DNA of 6,475 nt from assembly GCA_013331315.1 (NCBI GenBank), contig DUGQ01000182.1, forward strand, positions 1-6,475, written 5' to 3'. Position numbers and translations under genes: made by a program. Positions 1 through 6,037 of the stretch are shown here, in pieces (position 1 is the first letter of the stretch; the number at the start of each line of letters is the position of its first letter). The DNA is from Thermoplasmata archaeon (GTDB lineage Archaea > Thermoplasmatota > Thermoplasmata > UBA10834). Under the pieces are notes generated by a model. It worked only from the letters and a program-made list of their open reading frames with translations. It made no database searches and was not told the origin of the DNA.

Positions 1-951
1 ACGAGATGACCCCATCTCCTTCAGACGTTTCATGGCGTTTTCCGCGGAGATGTTCAGCATCGCCTCGACGTCGCCCACGCCCGAGATGCCCGCCGCGCCT
101 GGGTGCCCGCCCCCGCCGTTGGAAGTCTCCGACCCCACGCCGCTGAGGAGTTTCCCGAGATGCACGCCCTTCCTGACCATCTCCGGGGTCGCGCGGGCGC
201 TTATCCTGAAGGTCGGTCCCCTCTGCGACCCGACGAACGCGATGTCCGCCCCGAGGTGGACGAGGGACTTGCACACGGACGCCTCGAACGCGCTGCCCTG
301 GGATATCACGACTATCCTGTCGCCGACCTTCCAGTACTTCAGTCTCTGCGCGCCGCGTAGCTGGGATATCTTCTCCGACTGGTCGGCCCCGAGGGACACG
401 AGCCCCGTGACCTCGTCCATGTCTATTCCGTGGAGCTGCATCAGCTCCGCGAAGGCTATCATCGACGCCGGTCTCGCGAACTTGAAGTACCCCGTGTCCG
501 TGATTATCCCGGCCATCAGCGCTAGCGTCGTCTCCCGGTCTGGGGCCTTCCCCGCGGCCTTGAGCAGCTCGTAGACTATCTCCGCGCACGAGGCCTTCGA
601 GTCGTCGCAGTAGTATATCCGCGCCCCCTCCCACGTCTTGTTCCGGGCGTGGTGGTCCACCACTATCGCGTCCGAATAATCGAGGTCCTCCGGTATCTGG
701 TCCGGGCCCGAGGTGTCGAGCACAAGCACCCTGCTCGCCTCGGGGACGGAGTCGAGCACGACCTCGATCCCCAGCTGCTTCGCGAGCACCTTGGAGACCC
801 TGTCGAGCCCTCCGGGGGCTGATATCAGGACGTCGTCGAACGCCCTGGCTATCGCGAAAGCGCTAGACAACGCGTCGGGGTCCGCGTTCCCGTGCAGGAC
901 CACCGCCGTCACGCCGTCCGAGCCTAGCTCGCGAGCGATCTTCTCGAGCAC
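1..951 (-). CDS. DHH/DHHA1-family phosphoesterase (RecJ/NrnA-like), 3' end cut by window edge
   Basis: The reading frame is open from the GTG at 951 to the left edge: 317 residues with no stop, close to the usual size of this family, so little is missing. The DHH catalytic motifs are in order: H20-x-N22-x-D24-x-D26 (HGNADPDA), D79 (LDTSG), D99-H100-H101 (VDHHARN) and D152 (ITDTGYF). These are the Mn-binding residues of DHH phosphohydrolases. The C-terminal DHHA1 nucleic-acid/nucleotide binding motif is GGGGHPGAAG, residues 279-288. The family includes oligoribonuclease/pAp phosphatase (NrnA) and RecJ-like exonucleases; the exact substrate cannot be told from sequence. It lies 47 nt after prefoldin beta. 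The start is uncertain: no ATG or Shine-Dalgarno sequence precedes GTG 951, and the frame stays open upstream, with an in-frame ATT at 963. Its place at the end of an RNA-decay gene cluster suggests a role in clearing short RNAs, which is inference. Confidence 0.9.
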   Translation of the reverse strand, partial: MLEKIARELGSDGVTAVVLHGNADPDALSSAFAIARAFDDVLISAPGGLDRVSKVLAKQLGIEVVLDSVPEASRVLVLDTSGPDQIPEDLDYSDAIVVDHHARNKTWEGARIYYCDDSKASCAEIVYELLKAAGKAPDRETTLALMAGIITDTGYFKFARPASMIAFAELMQLHGIDMDEVTGLVSLGADQSEKISQLRGAQRLKYWKVGDRIVVISQGSAFEASVCKSLVHLGADIAFVGSQRGPTFRISARATPEMVRKGVHLGKLLSGVGSETSNGGGGHPGAAGISGVGDVEAMLNISAENAMKRLKEMGSSR

Positions 952-975
952 GGCACGGTCAATGGCGCTTGCCGG

Positions 976-982
976 TAAAATA
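976..982 (-). promoter_or_regulatory. Possible TATA box for the DHH phosphoesterase gene
   Basis: TATTTTA on the minus strand is centred about 28 nt before the GTG at 951, between the prefoldin stop and the DHH gene. That distance would place transcription start at or next to the start codon, as in leaderless archaeal mRNAs, and would explain why no Shine-Dalgarno sequence is visible. It is a single short A/T element with no clear BRE, so the call is weak. Confidence 0.3.
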
Positions 983-998
983 GGTGTTGGGGCGGTTC

Positions 999-1388
999 TC
1001 AGCCCGCCTTGGGCTTCTCGTCCTCGTCTTCATCGGACGACGGTATGTTCAACGCCTGCGTGATCTGCTGCTGCAGGCTCTGGTGCCTCTCCCTCAGATG
1101 CTTGTCCTGCTTCTCCAGGGTCTTCACGCGGACCTCCAGCGTCTCCTTCTGGTCCTTCAGCTCCGTCGTGAGCGCCGCCTTGTCCTTCGCCTGTATCATC
1201 AGCGAGCCCACGCTCCTGTACACGACCGCGTCCTCCGCGGCCTTCTCGAGCTCCTGGACCGCCTTGTCGAGCTCGCGGACCTGCGCGTCCAGCTGCAGCT
1301 TCTGGCTCGTGATCATCTGTATCTGCTGCGCGAGCTGCTGGAACTGCGCGATCTGGTTCTGAACCTTCGGTGGTAAGTTGTCCATCAT
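999..1388 (-). CDS. pfdB: Prefoldin beta subunit (GimC beta)
   Basis: A 129-residue protein with the beta-prefoldin layout. An N-terminal coiled-coil helix (about residues 8-50, heptad-like, Gln-rich) leads to the conserved beta-hairpin segment around VVYRSVGSLMIQ (55-66), followed by a second coiled-coil helix (about 70-115). Archaeal prefoldin is an alpha2-beta4 jellyfish-shaped hexamer that holds unfolded proteins with its coiled-coil tips and hands them to the thermosome; this is the repeated beta subunit. The C-terminus carries an acidic/charged tail (SSDEDEDEKPKAG). ATG 1388 overlaps the pcc1 stop (ATGA) and has GGAGGT 9 nt upstream (1398-1403). ATG 1385 directly follows and is the only serious alternative. 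The frame can be read upstream to an ATG at 1433, but that would overlap pcc1 by 49 nt and adds a stretch unlike prefoldin. Confidence 0.95.
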   Translation of the reverse strand: MMDNLPPKVQNQIAQFQQLAQQIQMITSQKLQLDAQVRELDKAVQELEKAAEDAVVYRSVGSLMIQAKDKAALTTELKDQKETLEVRVKTLEKQDKHLRERHQSLQQQITQALNIPSSDEDEDEKPKAG

Positions 1389-1630
1389 CTCCTTCCGACC
1401 TCCTCTGCCGTCTCCTCTGCTACATTGCCCCATCTGATATATGAGTTGAGGGCCGCCCTGAGCGCCGTGAGGTCCTCCGCCTCGATCCCGATGACAACCT
1501 CGTCCCCGGTCGAGGTGACCTCGACCTTCGTGCGCGGTATCTTCTCCGTCAGCTCGGGCGAGAGCGCCCTGCTGACGACCTCCGCGTGCGGGGTCCTGAG
1601 CGTCAGCTTGGCCCTGTGCGTCCGCGTCAT
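1385..1630 (-). CDS. pcc1: KEOPS complex subunit Pcc1
   Basis: An 81-residue protein of the small Pcc1 family. It has an alternating strand/helix pattern and the family's C-terminal signature around LTALRAALNSYIRW (54-67). Pcc1 is the dimerisation subunit of KEOPS, which together with Kae1, Bud32 and Cgi121 makes the N6-threonylcarbamoyl group on A37 of ANN-decoding tRNAs; Pcc1 contacts tRNA and Kae1. No other KEOPS gene is in this window. It overlaps rpoP by 4 nt at its start (ATGA, 1627-1630) and pfdB by 4 nt at its end, so it is very probably translated by coupling. No strong Shine-Dalgarno sequence precedes its ATG. Confidence 0.9.
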   Translation of the reverse strand: MTRTHRAKLTLRTPHAEVVSRALSPELTEKIPRTKVEVTSTGDEVVIGIEAEDLTALRAALNSYIRWGNVAEETAEEVGRR

Positions 1631-1761
1631 TTGCTCTGGACCGTCTTGCGCACGTTAGGTCGCTCCTTGTAGAACACCTTGGACCCGCACCTCTCGCACT
1701 GCAGTCCGACCGTGTTCATGCCCGACCTAACGGGCTCCTTGCATCTCGAGCACTTGTACAT
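1627..1761 (-). CDS. rpoP: DNA-directed RNA polymerase subunit P (Rpo12/RpoP)
   Basis: A very short gene of 44 residues, beginning MYKCSRCKEPV and ending VQSK. It has the single zinc ribbon of archaeal RpoP, the counterpart of eukaryotic Rpb12: C4-x2-C7 and C22-x2-C25 (QCERCGSKVFYKERP), with the family's K-x-RP segment after the second knuckle. RpoP sits with Rpo3 and Rpo10 in the RNA polymerase assembly platform. ATG 1761 has GAGGTG (1767-1772) 5 nt upstream; the ATG at 1765 is in another frame. The rpl37ae stop lies 9 nt before the start, and the TGA overlaps the pcc1 ATG. Size and Cys spacing are typical for the family. Confidence 0.93.
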   Translation of the reverse strand: MYKCSRCKEPVRSGMNTVGLQCERCGSKVFYKERPNVRKTVQSK

Positions 1762-1770
1762 CCATGCACC

Positions 1771-2106
1771 TCATTCGTCCTCGGGCTCTTCAGGCTTGCC
1801 CTCAGCGAGCAGTTCCTCGGACTCCTCCTCGGGCATCTCCTCGGCGGGTGCGTGCCTGACCTCCCTCTTGACGGACACGGGAGGCGTGAGGTTGTACGCG
1901 CTGCTGGCCATCTCTGCCCCGCAGTGCCTGCACGACCATATCCCGGTGCCCTTCCTGGTCACCGCCTTTGACTTGCACTTGGGGCACTCATGGCGCCCCC
2001 TGCCCTGAGCCTCGATCTCGGCTATGCGTCTCCTTACCTTGACTCCGTACCTCGGCCCCAGCCTTCCCGCGGGGCCGACCTTCTTGGTCCTCTTGGCCAT
2101 CGCCAT
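1771..2106 (-). CDS. rpl37ae: 50S ribosomal protein L37Ae (eL43), zinc-ribbon type
   Basis: A 111-residue protein. It has a basic N-terminus (KRTKKVGPAGRLGPRYG) typical of eL43 that binds 23S rRNA. A zinc ribbon follows, C41-x2-C44 and C59-x2-C62 (CPKC, CRHC), with the family motif GTGIWSCRHCG and the downstream AGA-like segment AEMASSAY. After about residue 85 comes a Glu-rich, probably disordered extension (EEMPEEESEE...EEPEDE), which makes the protein longer than usual for archaeal eL43. ATG 2106 was chosen; the in-frame ATG at 2100 (third codon) is also possible. It begins 16 nt after the rrp42 stop with only a weak AGGA upstream. It belongs to the large ribosomal subunit and is cotranscribed with exosome genes. 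Confidence 0.95.
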   Translation of the reverse strand: MAMAKRTKKVGPAGRLGPRYGVKVRRRIAEIEAQGRGRHECPKCKSKAVTRKGTGIWSCRHCGAEMASSAYNLTPPVSVKREVRHAPAEEMPEEESEELLAEGKPEEPEDE

Positions 2107-2122
2107 CAGCCGTCCTATCTGT

Positions 2123-2893
2123 TCATATCTTGGAGCGTATCTCAGCCCCGATCTTCCTGGATAGCTCGACCACCTTTATGACCTCTTCCTGCGTGAAGCT
2201 CCCTTCGCCGCCCTTCTGCATCGCGCAGAGGTCGCCCTTCTCGTTCGTGGCGACCGTGAGCCTCGCCTCGGCCACGATCTCCTCGTCGAAGGTCGGGTCT
2301 ACCAGTATGTGTCCCGCTATCTTCACCGCGGTGACGGATATCGGCACATGCGCGACCGGGAGCGGGTAGTCGTCCCCCTTGCCCGCGCGCTGGGCCGGCA
2401 CCACCGCGCTCTTGATCGCCGCCATCGCGGCTATGTTGCCGGCGTCGAAGAGGTTGCCGTCGTAGTCTATCGCGTGGATGTCCACGAACATTATCCAGAC
2501 CTCCTCCTCCGGCTTGATGCAGAGCTTCTCCATGTCGACCGCCTGTCCCTCGCGGATGCCACGGTCTATGACACGGGCCACCTCGATGGACTCCCGGTCC
2601 GGTGGGCCGCTCTCGAAAGTCTCGCTCGCGAGCGGTATCAGTTCCGCGTTGGTCGTCAGCACGCCCTTGTTCGGAGTGTCCCCGAACGGCTGGCCGACGA
2701 TGAGCTTCACGCCGACGACGACGTCCGTGTCGCCAAGGCGTACCCTCGCGGAGCCCTCCGCGGAGCGTATGAAGTTCTTCTCGACCGTCAGTGGCCTCGG
2801 CTCCTCGAACTTGCGGCCGTCGACCCTCATGCCCTTCGAGAGCAGCTTCGTGATGTGGTCGCGCTTCAGATCGGCCATTACGTCCTTGGACAT
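2123..2893 (-). CDS. rrp42: Archaeal exosome complex subunit Rrp42 (RNase PH fold, non-catalytic)
   Basis: A 256-residue RNase PH-fold protein. Family blocks seen: MRVDGRKFEEPRPL (22-35), GDTDVVVGVKLIVGQPFGDTP (54-74), the ESIEVARVIDRGIRE stretch (101-115) and AIDYDGNLFDAGNIAAMAA (141-159). Rrp42 alternates with Rrp41 in the hexameric exosome ring. It shapes the active site and RNA path but lacks the catalytic Asp: the region matching the Rrp41 site reads HVPISVTA (182-189). Start choice: reading begins in frame at GTG 2899, but GGAGGT (2903-2908) sits 9 nt before ATG 2893 and only 3 nt before that GTG, so ATG 2893 is preferred. The rrp41 stop lies 2 nt upstream of this ATG. Rrp42 and Rrp41 are required in equal amounts, which fits tight coupling. 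Confidence 0.95.
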   Translation of the reverse strand: MSKDVMADLKRDHITKLLSKGMRVDGRKFEEPRPLTVEKNFIRSAEGSARVRLGDTDVVVGVKLIVGQPFGDTPNKGVLTTNAELIPLASETFESGPPDRESIEVARVIDRGIREGQAVDMEKLCIKPEEEVWIMFVDIHAIDYDGNLFDAGNIAAMAAIKSAVVPAQRAGKGDDYPLPVAHVPISVTAVKIAGHILVDPTFDEEIVAEARLTVATNEKGDLCAMQKGGEGSFTQEEVIKVVELSRKIGAEIRSKI

Positions 2894-2895
2894 GG

Positions 2896-3660
2896 TCACT
2901 CCACCTCCTCGGAGTCGTCGCCCTCACCAGCAGGTACCGAGTACCTCCTCTTCAGGGCGTCCCGCTGCAAGTCGTATATCCCCTTGCACGCCTCGACTGC
3001 CATGTTGAGGCCCGTCTTGAACTGGTCGATAGTGAGGTCGCCGTCCATCTGGAGCAGGACGACCTCGCCCGTCCTGGGTATGTAGCCCAGCGGTATGTCC
3101 GCCTGGCCGTAGTTGTCCTCCTCCTTGCCGAGGTCCAGCACCATCGTGTCCTCGACCTTGCCGGCGGCGCACGAGGCCACCAGGTCCCTCATCGGTATGC
3201 CGGCGTCCGCGAGCGCGACGGAGGCGGCCGTGAGGCCAGCGCACCTCGTGCCAGCGTTCGCCTGGAGCACCTCGATGTAGACGTCTATCGACGTCCTCGG
3301 GAAGTACTCGGTGAATACCACGTGCGTGAGCGCCTCGGAGATGATCTTCGATATCTCCTGCGAGCGCCTGTCCGGCCCCGGCCTCTTCCTGTCGTCGACC
3401 GAGAAGGACGCCATGTTGTAGTGGCATTGCACGAGCGCCCTGGTCGGGTCCTGCATGTGCCTCGGATGGCACTCCCTCGGCCCGTACACGGCCGCCATGA
3501 CCTTGTTGTGGCCCCATTCCAGGTACGCCGAGCCGTTCGCTCGCTTGAGCACCCCTGCCTCGATCTTCAGGGGCCTCAGCTCGTCGGGCCTCCGCCCGTC
3601 GAGCCTCTTGCCGTTCTCGTCTATTAGCTTGATCCCATCGGGTAACGGTGTTCCACCCAT
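2896..3660 (-). CDS. rrp41: Archaeal exosome complex catalytic subunit Rrp41 (RNase PH fold)
   Basis: A 254-residue RNase PH-fold protein and the active phosphorolytic 3'-5' exoribonuclease of the archaeal exosome; it can also add A-rich tails by the reverse reaction. Seen: [13 protein letters not shown] (19-31), the [14 protein letters not shown] block (55-68), RNA/phosphate-contacting R98-R99 in DRRSQEIS, the phosphate-loop region [16 protein letters not shown] (135-150), and [10 protein letters not shown] with D188 at the position of the family's catalytic Asp. All key residues are present. The C-terminus ends in an acidic tail ([10 protein letters not shown]). ATG 3660 starts 4 nt after the rrp4 stop with a purine-rich GGGAG upstream. 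Length and start match the family. Confidence 0.97.
   Translation of the reverse strand: MGGTPLPDGIKLIDENGKRLDGRRPDELRPLKIEAGVLKRANGSAYLEWGHNKVMAAVYGPRECHPRHMQDPTRALVQCHYNMASFSVDDRKRPGPDRRSQEISKIISEALTHVVFTEYFPRTSIDVYIEVLQANAGTRCAGLTAASVALADAGIPMRDLVASCAAGKVEDTMVLDLGKEEDNYGQADIPLGYIPRTGEVVLLQMDGDLTIDQFKTGLNMAVEACKGIYDLQRDALKRRYSVPAGEGDDSEEVE
2903..2908 (-). promoter_or_regulatory. Shine-Dalgarno sequence that decides the rrp42 start
   Basis: GGAGGT inside the last codons of rrp41. It is 9 nt from ATG 2893 and only 3 nt from the in-frame GTG 2899. The same 9-nt spacing occurs for psmA and pfdB in this window, supporting ATG 2893. Confidence 0.7.
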
Positions 3661-3664
3661 CGTC

Positions 3665-4357
3665 TCACTCTCCCTTGCCTCCGGCCTTTCCGAGCATGCT
3701 CTTCACCTTCTCCGTCAGGCCGACGCTGTGCGCCTCATCCTCTATGAGCTTGATCGCCTCGATCGCCTTGAGCATGTTGTCCAGGTCGCCGTCTATCCAT
3801 ATCCTGCCGTTCTGGCCGACGAATATCCTGCATCCAGTGCTGTTCTTAAGCAGCTGTATCATGGACCCGTTCCGGCCAATCACCCGCGGGACCTTCGACG
3901 GGGATACTTCTATCACGACACCCCCGGACAGCTTCCTGAGCCCGTGCTCCTTCATCGATATGAGGACCTTGCCGAGCTCGTCCACGCCCAGGACCTTCAG
4001 CGACACCAGGTCGCCGACGGTCATGAACCTGCTGGTCTCGCCGAACTCCACCCTCCACGGAACCTCGTTCACGTGCAATGGGGACGGATGCGCGGCGTTT
4101 ATGTCGACCAACCAGTTGGACGCTCCCATGTCCACGATCTTGCCTATGACCATGTCTCCCCTGACCGGGATGTACTGCCCCGAGAGCGGGACCACCCCTA
4201 TCACGTTCGACCTCACGGTCTTGATGCCGAGCTGCGAGGCGTATACGTGCCCGCCCTCGACATATGTCCCTGGGCCCGGCTTCAGCCCGGACTCGGACAG
4301 AAGGTCCCCAGGTACGACTATCTCTCTCACTCTCTCTTTAGAATCGTTCTGTTGCAT
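3665..4357 (-). CDS. rrp4: Exosome complex RNA-binding protein Rrp4 (S1 + KH cap subunit)
   Basis: A 230-residue protein with the three-part Rrp4 layout. An N-terminal domain with [10 protein letters not shown] (11-20) and the [12 protein letters not shown] strand region comes first. An S1 domain follows (about 63-135: [16 protein letters not shown] ... [16 protein letters not shown]). A KH domain comes last (about 145-215) with its GxxG loop as IGRNGS (160-165). Rrp4 forms the trimeric cap on the Rrp41/Rrp42 ring and feeds RNA to the central channel, favouring poly(A). ATG 4357 was preferred over an in-frame TTG at 4363 that adds two residues. Upstream there is only a partial Shine-Dalgarno match, GTGAT at 4363-4367. 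It is the first gene of the compact exosome run, preceded by a 210-nt gap holding promoter-like elements. Confidence 0.96.
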   Translation of the reverse strand: MQQNDSKERVREIVVPGDLLSESGLKPGPGTYVEGGHVYASQLGIKTVRSNVIGVVPLSGQYIPVRGDMVIGKIVDMGASNWLVDINAAHPSPLHVNEVPWRVEFGETSRFMTVGDLVSLKVLGVDELGKVLISMKEHGLRKLSGGVVIEVSPSKVPRVIGRNGSMIQLLKNSTGCRIFVGQNGRIWIDGDLDNMLKAIEAIKLIEDEAHSVGLTEKVKSMLGKAGGKGE

Positions 4358-4372
4358 CTGCAATCACTCGCT

Positions 4373-4453
4373 TCAATTGGCGATTCCGATAAACACTCTG
4401 CCGCGGTGCCCGGAGGCATAGTGGTCTCCTGGGGCCTCTACTGCGCAGCGCAT
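4373..4453 (-). other. Possible 26-codon leader ORF upstream of rrp4
   Basis: ATG at 4453 to TGA at 4373, with 26 residues starting MRCAVEAPGD and ending RVFIGIAN. The stop is 15 nt before the rrp4 ATG. GAGG (4458-4461) lies 4 nt upstream of the ATG, which is closer than the 9 nt used by most genes here. I recognise no family. About two thirds of its third codon positions are G or C, so composition does not rule it out. It would lie wholly inside the mRNA leader if transcription starts from the upstream TATA candidate. Chance ORFs of this size are common, so this is a candidate only. Confidence 0.2.
4388..4393 (-). promoter_or_regulatory. Second, weaker TATA-like element close to rrp4
   Basis: TTTATC on the minus strand, centred about 33 nt before the rrp4 ATG. 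If used, it would give a leader of only several nucleotides. It is an alternative to the element at 4496-4509, and I cannot tell which one works. Confidence 0.25.
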
Positions 4454-4463
4454 TTACCCTCGT

Positions 4464-4476
4464 CTCTTACCAAGAG
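4464..4476 (-). repeat. Small inverted repeat in the rrp4 leader
   Basis: CTCTT and AAGAG arms with a 3-nt loop form a 5-bp stem about 20 nt downstream of the TATA candidate, so near the predicted 5' end of the transcript. Other short inverted repeats lie nearby: TGCGC-A-GCGCA around 4442-4452, and TGCC/GGCA and GGAG/CTCC around 4407-4430. Confidence 0.35.
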
Positions 4477-4495
4477 CCCAAAATCGCGTCCCCTG

Positions 4496-4509
4496 CTTTA
4501 AGTTTTTGG
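4496..4509 (-). promoter_or_regulatory. Candidate promoter (BRE/TATA) for the exosome gene run
   Basis: Minus-strand CCAAAAACTTAAAG: an A-rich BRE-like part followed by CTTAAAG as the TATA-like core (4496-4502). It is one of the few A/T-rich spots in GC-rich surroundings. Transcription start would be expected about 26 nt downstream, near 4473, giving a leader of about 115 nt before the rrp4 ATG. The position between the SBDS and rrp4 genes fits an internal promoter of the superoperon. Confidence 0.45.
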
Positions 4510-4513
4510 TCGT

Positions 4514-4535
4514 ACGGAGCCCTTCGGGCGCCCCG
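4514..4535 (-). repeat. GC-rich inverted repeat between SBDS and rrp4
   Basis: Minus-strand GGCGCCCGAAGGGCTCC can fold into a stem of six pairs with one C/T mismatch and a GAA loop. It lies directly upstream of the TATA candidate and downstream of the perfect SBDS-proximal hairpin, so this short stretch holds at least two GC-rich stem-loops. Confidence 0.4.
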
Positions 4536-4546
4536 ACCCGGGGGTC

Positions 4547-4564
4547 ACTGGCCCCTCGGCCAGT
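4547..4564 (-). terminator. Perfect 7-bp hairpin immediately after SBDS stop
   Basis: ACTGGCC-GAGG-GGCCAGT on the minus strand: a perfect 7-bp stem with a 4-nt loop, 3 nt after the SBDS stop codon. It could stop, pause or protect the 3' end of the psmA-SBDS message. No T-run follows it (the next T-run is only TTTT near 4480-4483). Archaeal termination mainly needs T-tracts, so an RNA-stability or processing role is as likely as termination. The structure is certain; the function is inferred. Confidence 0.4.
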
Positions 4565-4567
4565 CCG

Positions 4568-5272
4568 TCACTTGTCCGCCTTGAGCAGCTTCATGTCGGC
4601 CTCGCCGTGGGTCTTGTTGTTTATCCGCTCGAGAAAATCGGTCTGCATGCCCGCCGGCATCTCGATGACCCCTATCCAGGAGCCGTTGCTCTGCCACTCC
4701 TCTCTCATTATCTTCCCGAAGCTCTTGAAGTCCTCGTAGCATCGGCCGTAGTTCTCGCCGGACAGGCGCACGGCCATGCGGACCTTGTCGAAGCGTATGG
4801 GTATCAGGGGCCTGAGCGCGTCCATGATGTCCGGGACCTGCGCCTCGACGGGCTTGAACGGGTCTATCCGGACCCGCGCCTCCTCCATCGCCGTCTCGAT
4901 CCTCGCCGGCGGGTGAGGCCCGCCCGTCTGGGGGTTCATCGCGTGCCTCGCGATGTACTCGATTATGCGGAGGCGCTTGTTCTCCTGCATTATGCGCCTC
5001 TGCTCCGTGGTCAGCTGCACCTCGCCCTTGAGGACGATCACCTTCGCGACCTCGGTCGGGTCGGTCGTGCCGAAGACCTCCTGGATCTTCTCGTCCGCCG
5101 CGCGCGTGCCCTTCTTGGCGTTCTTGAAGATCGTGTCTATGACCATGTGCTCTATCAGGTCGACCTCCTTGCCGTCCCTCATCTTCTGGACGACCTTGGG
5201 GTCGATGAGAATCTCGAAGCTCTCGCCGTGGGACTCGTATCTTGCCACAATCGCTTCTTCGAGGTCTACCAT
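4568..5272 (-). CDS. SBDS: Ribosome assembly factor SBDS (Sdo1)
   Basis: A 234-residue protein, full length for archaeal SBDS. The N-terminal FYSH domain spans about residues 1-90 ([14 protein letters not shown], then [26 protein letters not shown]). The central helical domain (about 95-165) carries the family signature [17 protein letters not shown] (113-129). The ferredoxin-like C-terminal domain follows from about 165. In eukaryotes SBDS works with EFL1 to release eIF6 from new 60S subunits; the archaeal protein binds 23S rRNA and is thought to act in late large-subunit maturation. ATG 5272 lies 10 nt after the psmA stop with GGAGG just upstream, so it is probably translated from the psmA message. 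Confidence 0.97.
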   Translation of the reverse strand: MVDLEEAIVARYESHGESFEILIDPKVVQKMRDGKEVDLIEHMVIDTIFKNAKKGTRAADEKIQEVFGTTDPTEVAKVIVLKGEVQLTTEQRRIMQENKRLRIIEYIARHAMNPQTGGPHPPARIETAMEEARVRIDPFKPVEAQVPDIMDALRPLIPIRFDKVRMAVRLSGENYGRCYEDFKSFGKIMREEWQSNGSWIGVIEMPAGMQTDFLERINNKTHGEADMKLLKADK

Positions 5273-5282
5273 AAGCCTCCGC

Positions 5283-5999
5283 TCAGCTTCCCAGTCTCTT
5301 CACGTATGCGTCAACTTCCGCTTCCGTCAGCTTCCTGAAGCTCTCGTCGGTGCGCACGACGCCTATCTCGACCGCCTTGGTGCTCAGCTTGTCCTCGGTG
5401 GCCTTCGTCAACGCCTTCAGCCCGAGCAGGACGGCTTCGTCCATGTCCATGCCGTCCTCGTACTCCTCCTCGAAGACGTCCATGATGGCGTTCTTGCCGG
5501 CCCCGATCGAGCCCGCCTTGTACGCCACCAGGGCCCCGCTCGGGTCCGTCTCGAAGAGGTGGGCGCCCGTCTCGTCGACGCCGGCGACCAGCAGCGCCGT
5601 CCCGAACGGCCTCACGCCGCCGTACTGGGTGTAGTTCTGCTTGAAGTCGCAGAGCCGCTTCACGAGCGTCTCGAGGTCGATCTTCTCGGCGTAGGTCACC
5701 TTGTTGATCTGAGCCACGACCCTCGCGTGGTCAACGAGTACCCTCGCGTCCGCGACGAGCCCCGACGTCGCGCAGCCTATGTGCTCGTCGATCTGGAATA
5801 TCTTCTCGATCGACGTCGACTCGATCAGCTTGCTCGCGATCCTCTTGTCCACTATGAGCGCTACTCCGTCCTTGAACTTCAGACCCACCGTGGTCGTCCC
5901 TCTCTTCACCGCCTCACGTGCGTACTCTACCTGGAACAACCTTCCGTCGGGGGAGAATACCGTAATGGCCCGGTCATACGCCATCTGTCCTGGCTGCAT
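5283..5999 (-). CDS. psmA: 20S proteasome alpha subunit PsmA
   Basis: A 238-residue proteasome alpha subunit. It starts [20 protein letters not shown], with the gate motif Y8-D9-R10 and then the alpha-subunit signature [20 protein letters not shown] (15-34). K66 in IEKI is at the position of the pocket lysine that binds the HbYX tail of the PAN ATPase. [15 protein letters not shown] and [15 protein letters not shown] are also family blocks. Alpha subunits form the outer heptameric rings that gate substrate entry; the catalytic beta subunit is not in this window. Start choice: the frame opens at TTG 6023, but ATG 5999 gives the same N-terminus as Thermoplasma PsmA and has GAGGTG 9 nt upstream. 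The longer start would add eight residues that would block the usual gate length. It has its own promoter in the upstream gap. Confidence 0.97.
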   Translation of the reverse strand: MQPGQMAYDRAITVFSPDGRLFQVEYAREAVKRGTTTVGLKFKDGVALIVDKRIASKLIESTSIEKIFQIDEHIGCATSGLVADARVLVDHARVVAQINKVTYAEKIDLETLVKRLCDFKQNYTQYGGVRPFGTALLVAGVDETGAHLFETDPSGALVAYKAGSIGAGKNAIMDVFEEEYEDGMDMDEAVLLGLKALTKATEDKLSTKAVEIGVVRTDESFRKLTEAEVDAYVKRLGS

Positions 6000-6008
6000 C
6001 CTCGATGA

Positions 6009-6014
6009 CACCTC
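6009..6014 (-). promoter_or_regulatory. Shine-Dalgarno sequence that decides the psmA start
   Basis: GAGGTG ends 9 nt before ATG 5999. It lies inside the reading frame that a TTG start at 6023 would use, which argues that the TTG version is too long. Confidence 0.7.
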
Positions 6015-6037
6015 TCTTATCAATACATTTTCATAAG

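Noticed and set aside
1389..1433. Upstream extension of prefoldin beta by 15 residues
   Set aside because: It overlaps pcc1, encodes non-prefoldin sequence, and the ATG at 1388 has the better-spaced GGAGGT.
3455..4501. 348-codon open frame on the plus strand
   Set aside because: It lies opposite rrp41 and rrp4, which are certain. Its translation has no recognisable domain, and it is a by-product of G/C-rich third positions. The same goes for plus-strand frames at 4953-6008, 2309-3085, 4607-5338, 984-1376 and 32-574.
4547..4564. Intrinsic rho-like terminator with T-tract after SBDS
   Set aside because: The hairpin is perfect, but no run of five or more T follows on the minus strand, so I kept it only as a low-confidence terminator/3'-end structure.
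4364..4567. tRNA or C/D box RNA gene in the SBDS-rrp4 gap
   Set aside because: I looked for a T-loop (GTTCRANYC), a 7-bp acceptor stem, and box C (RTGATGA) with box D (CTGA) on both strands and found no convincing set.
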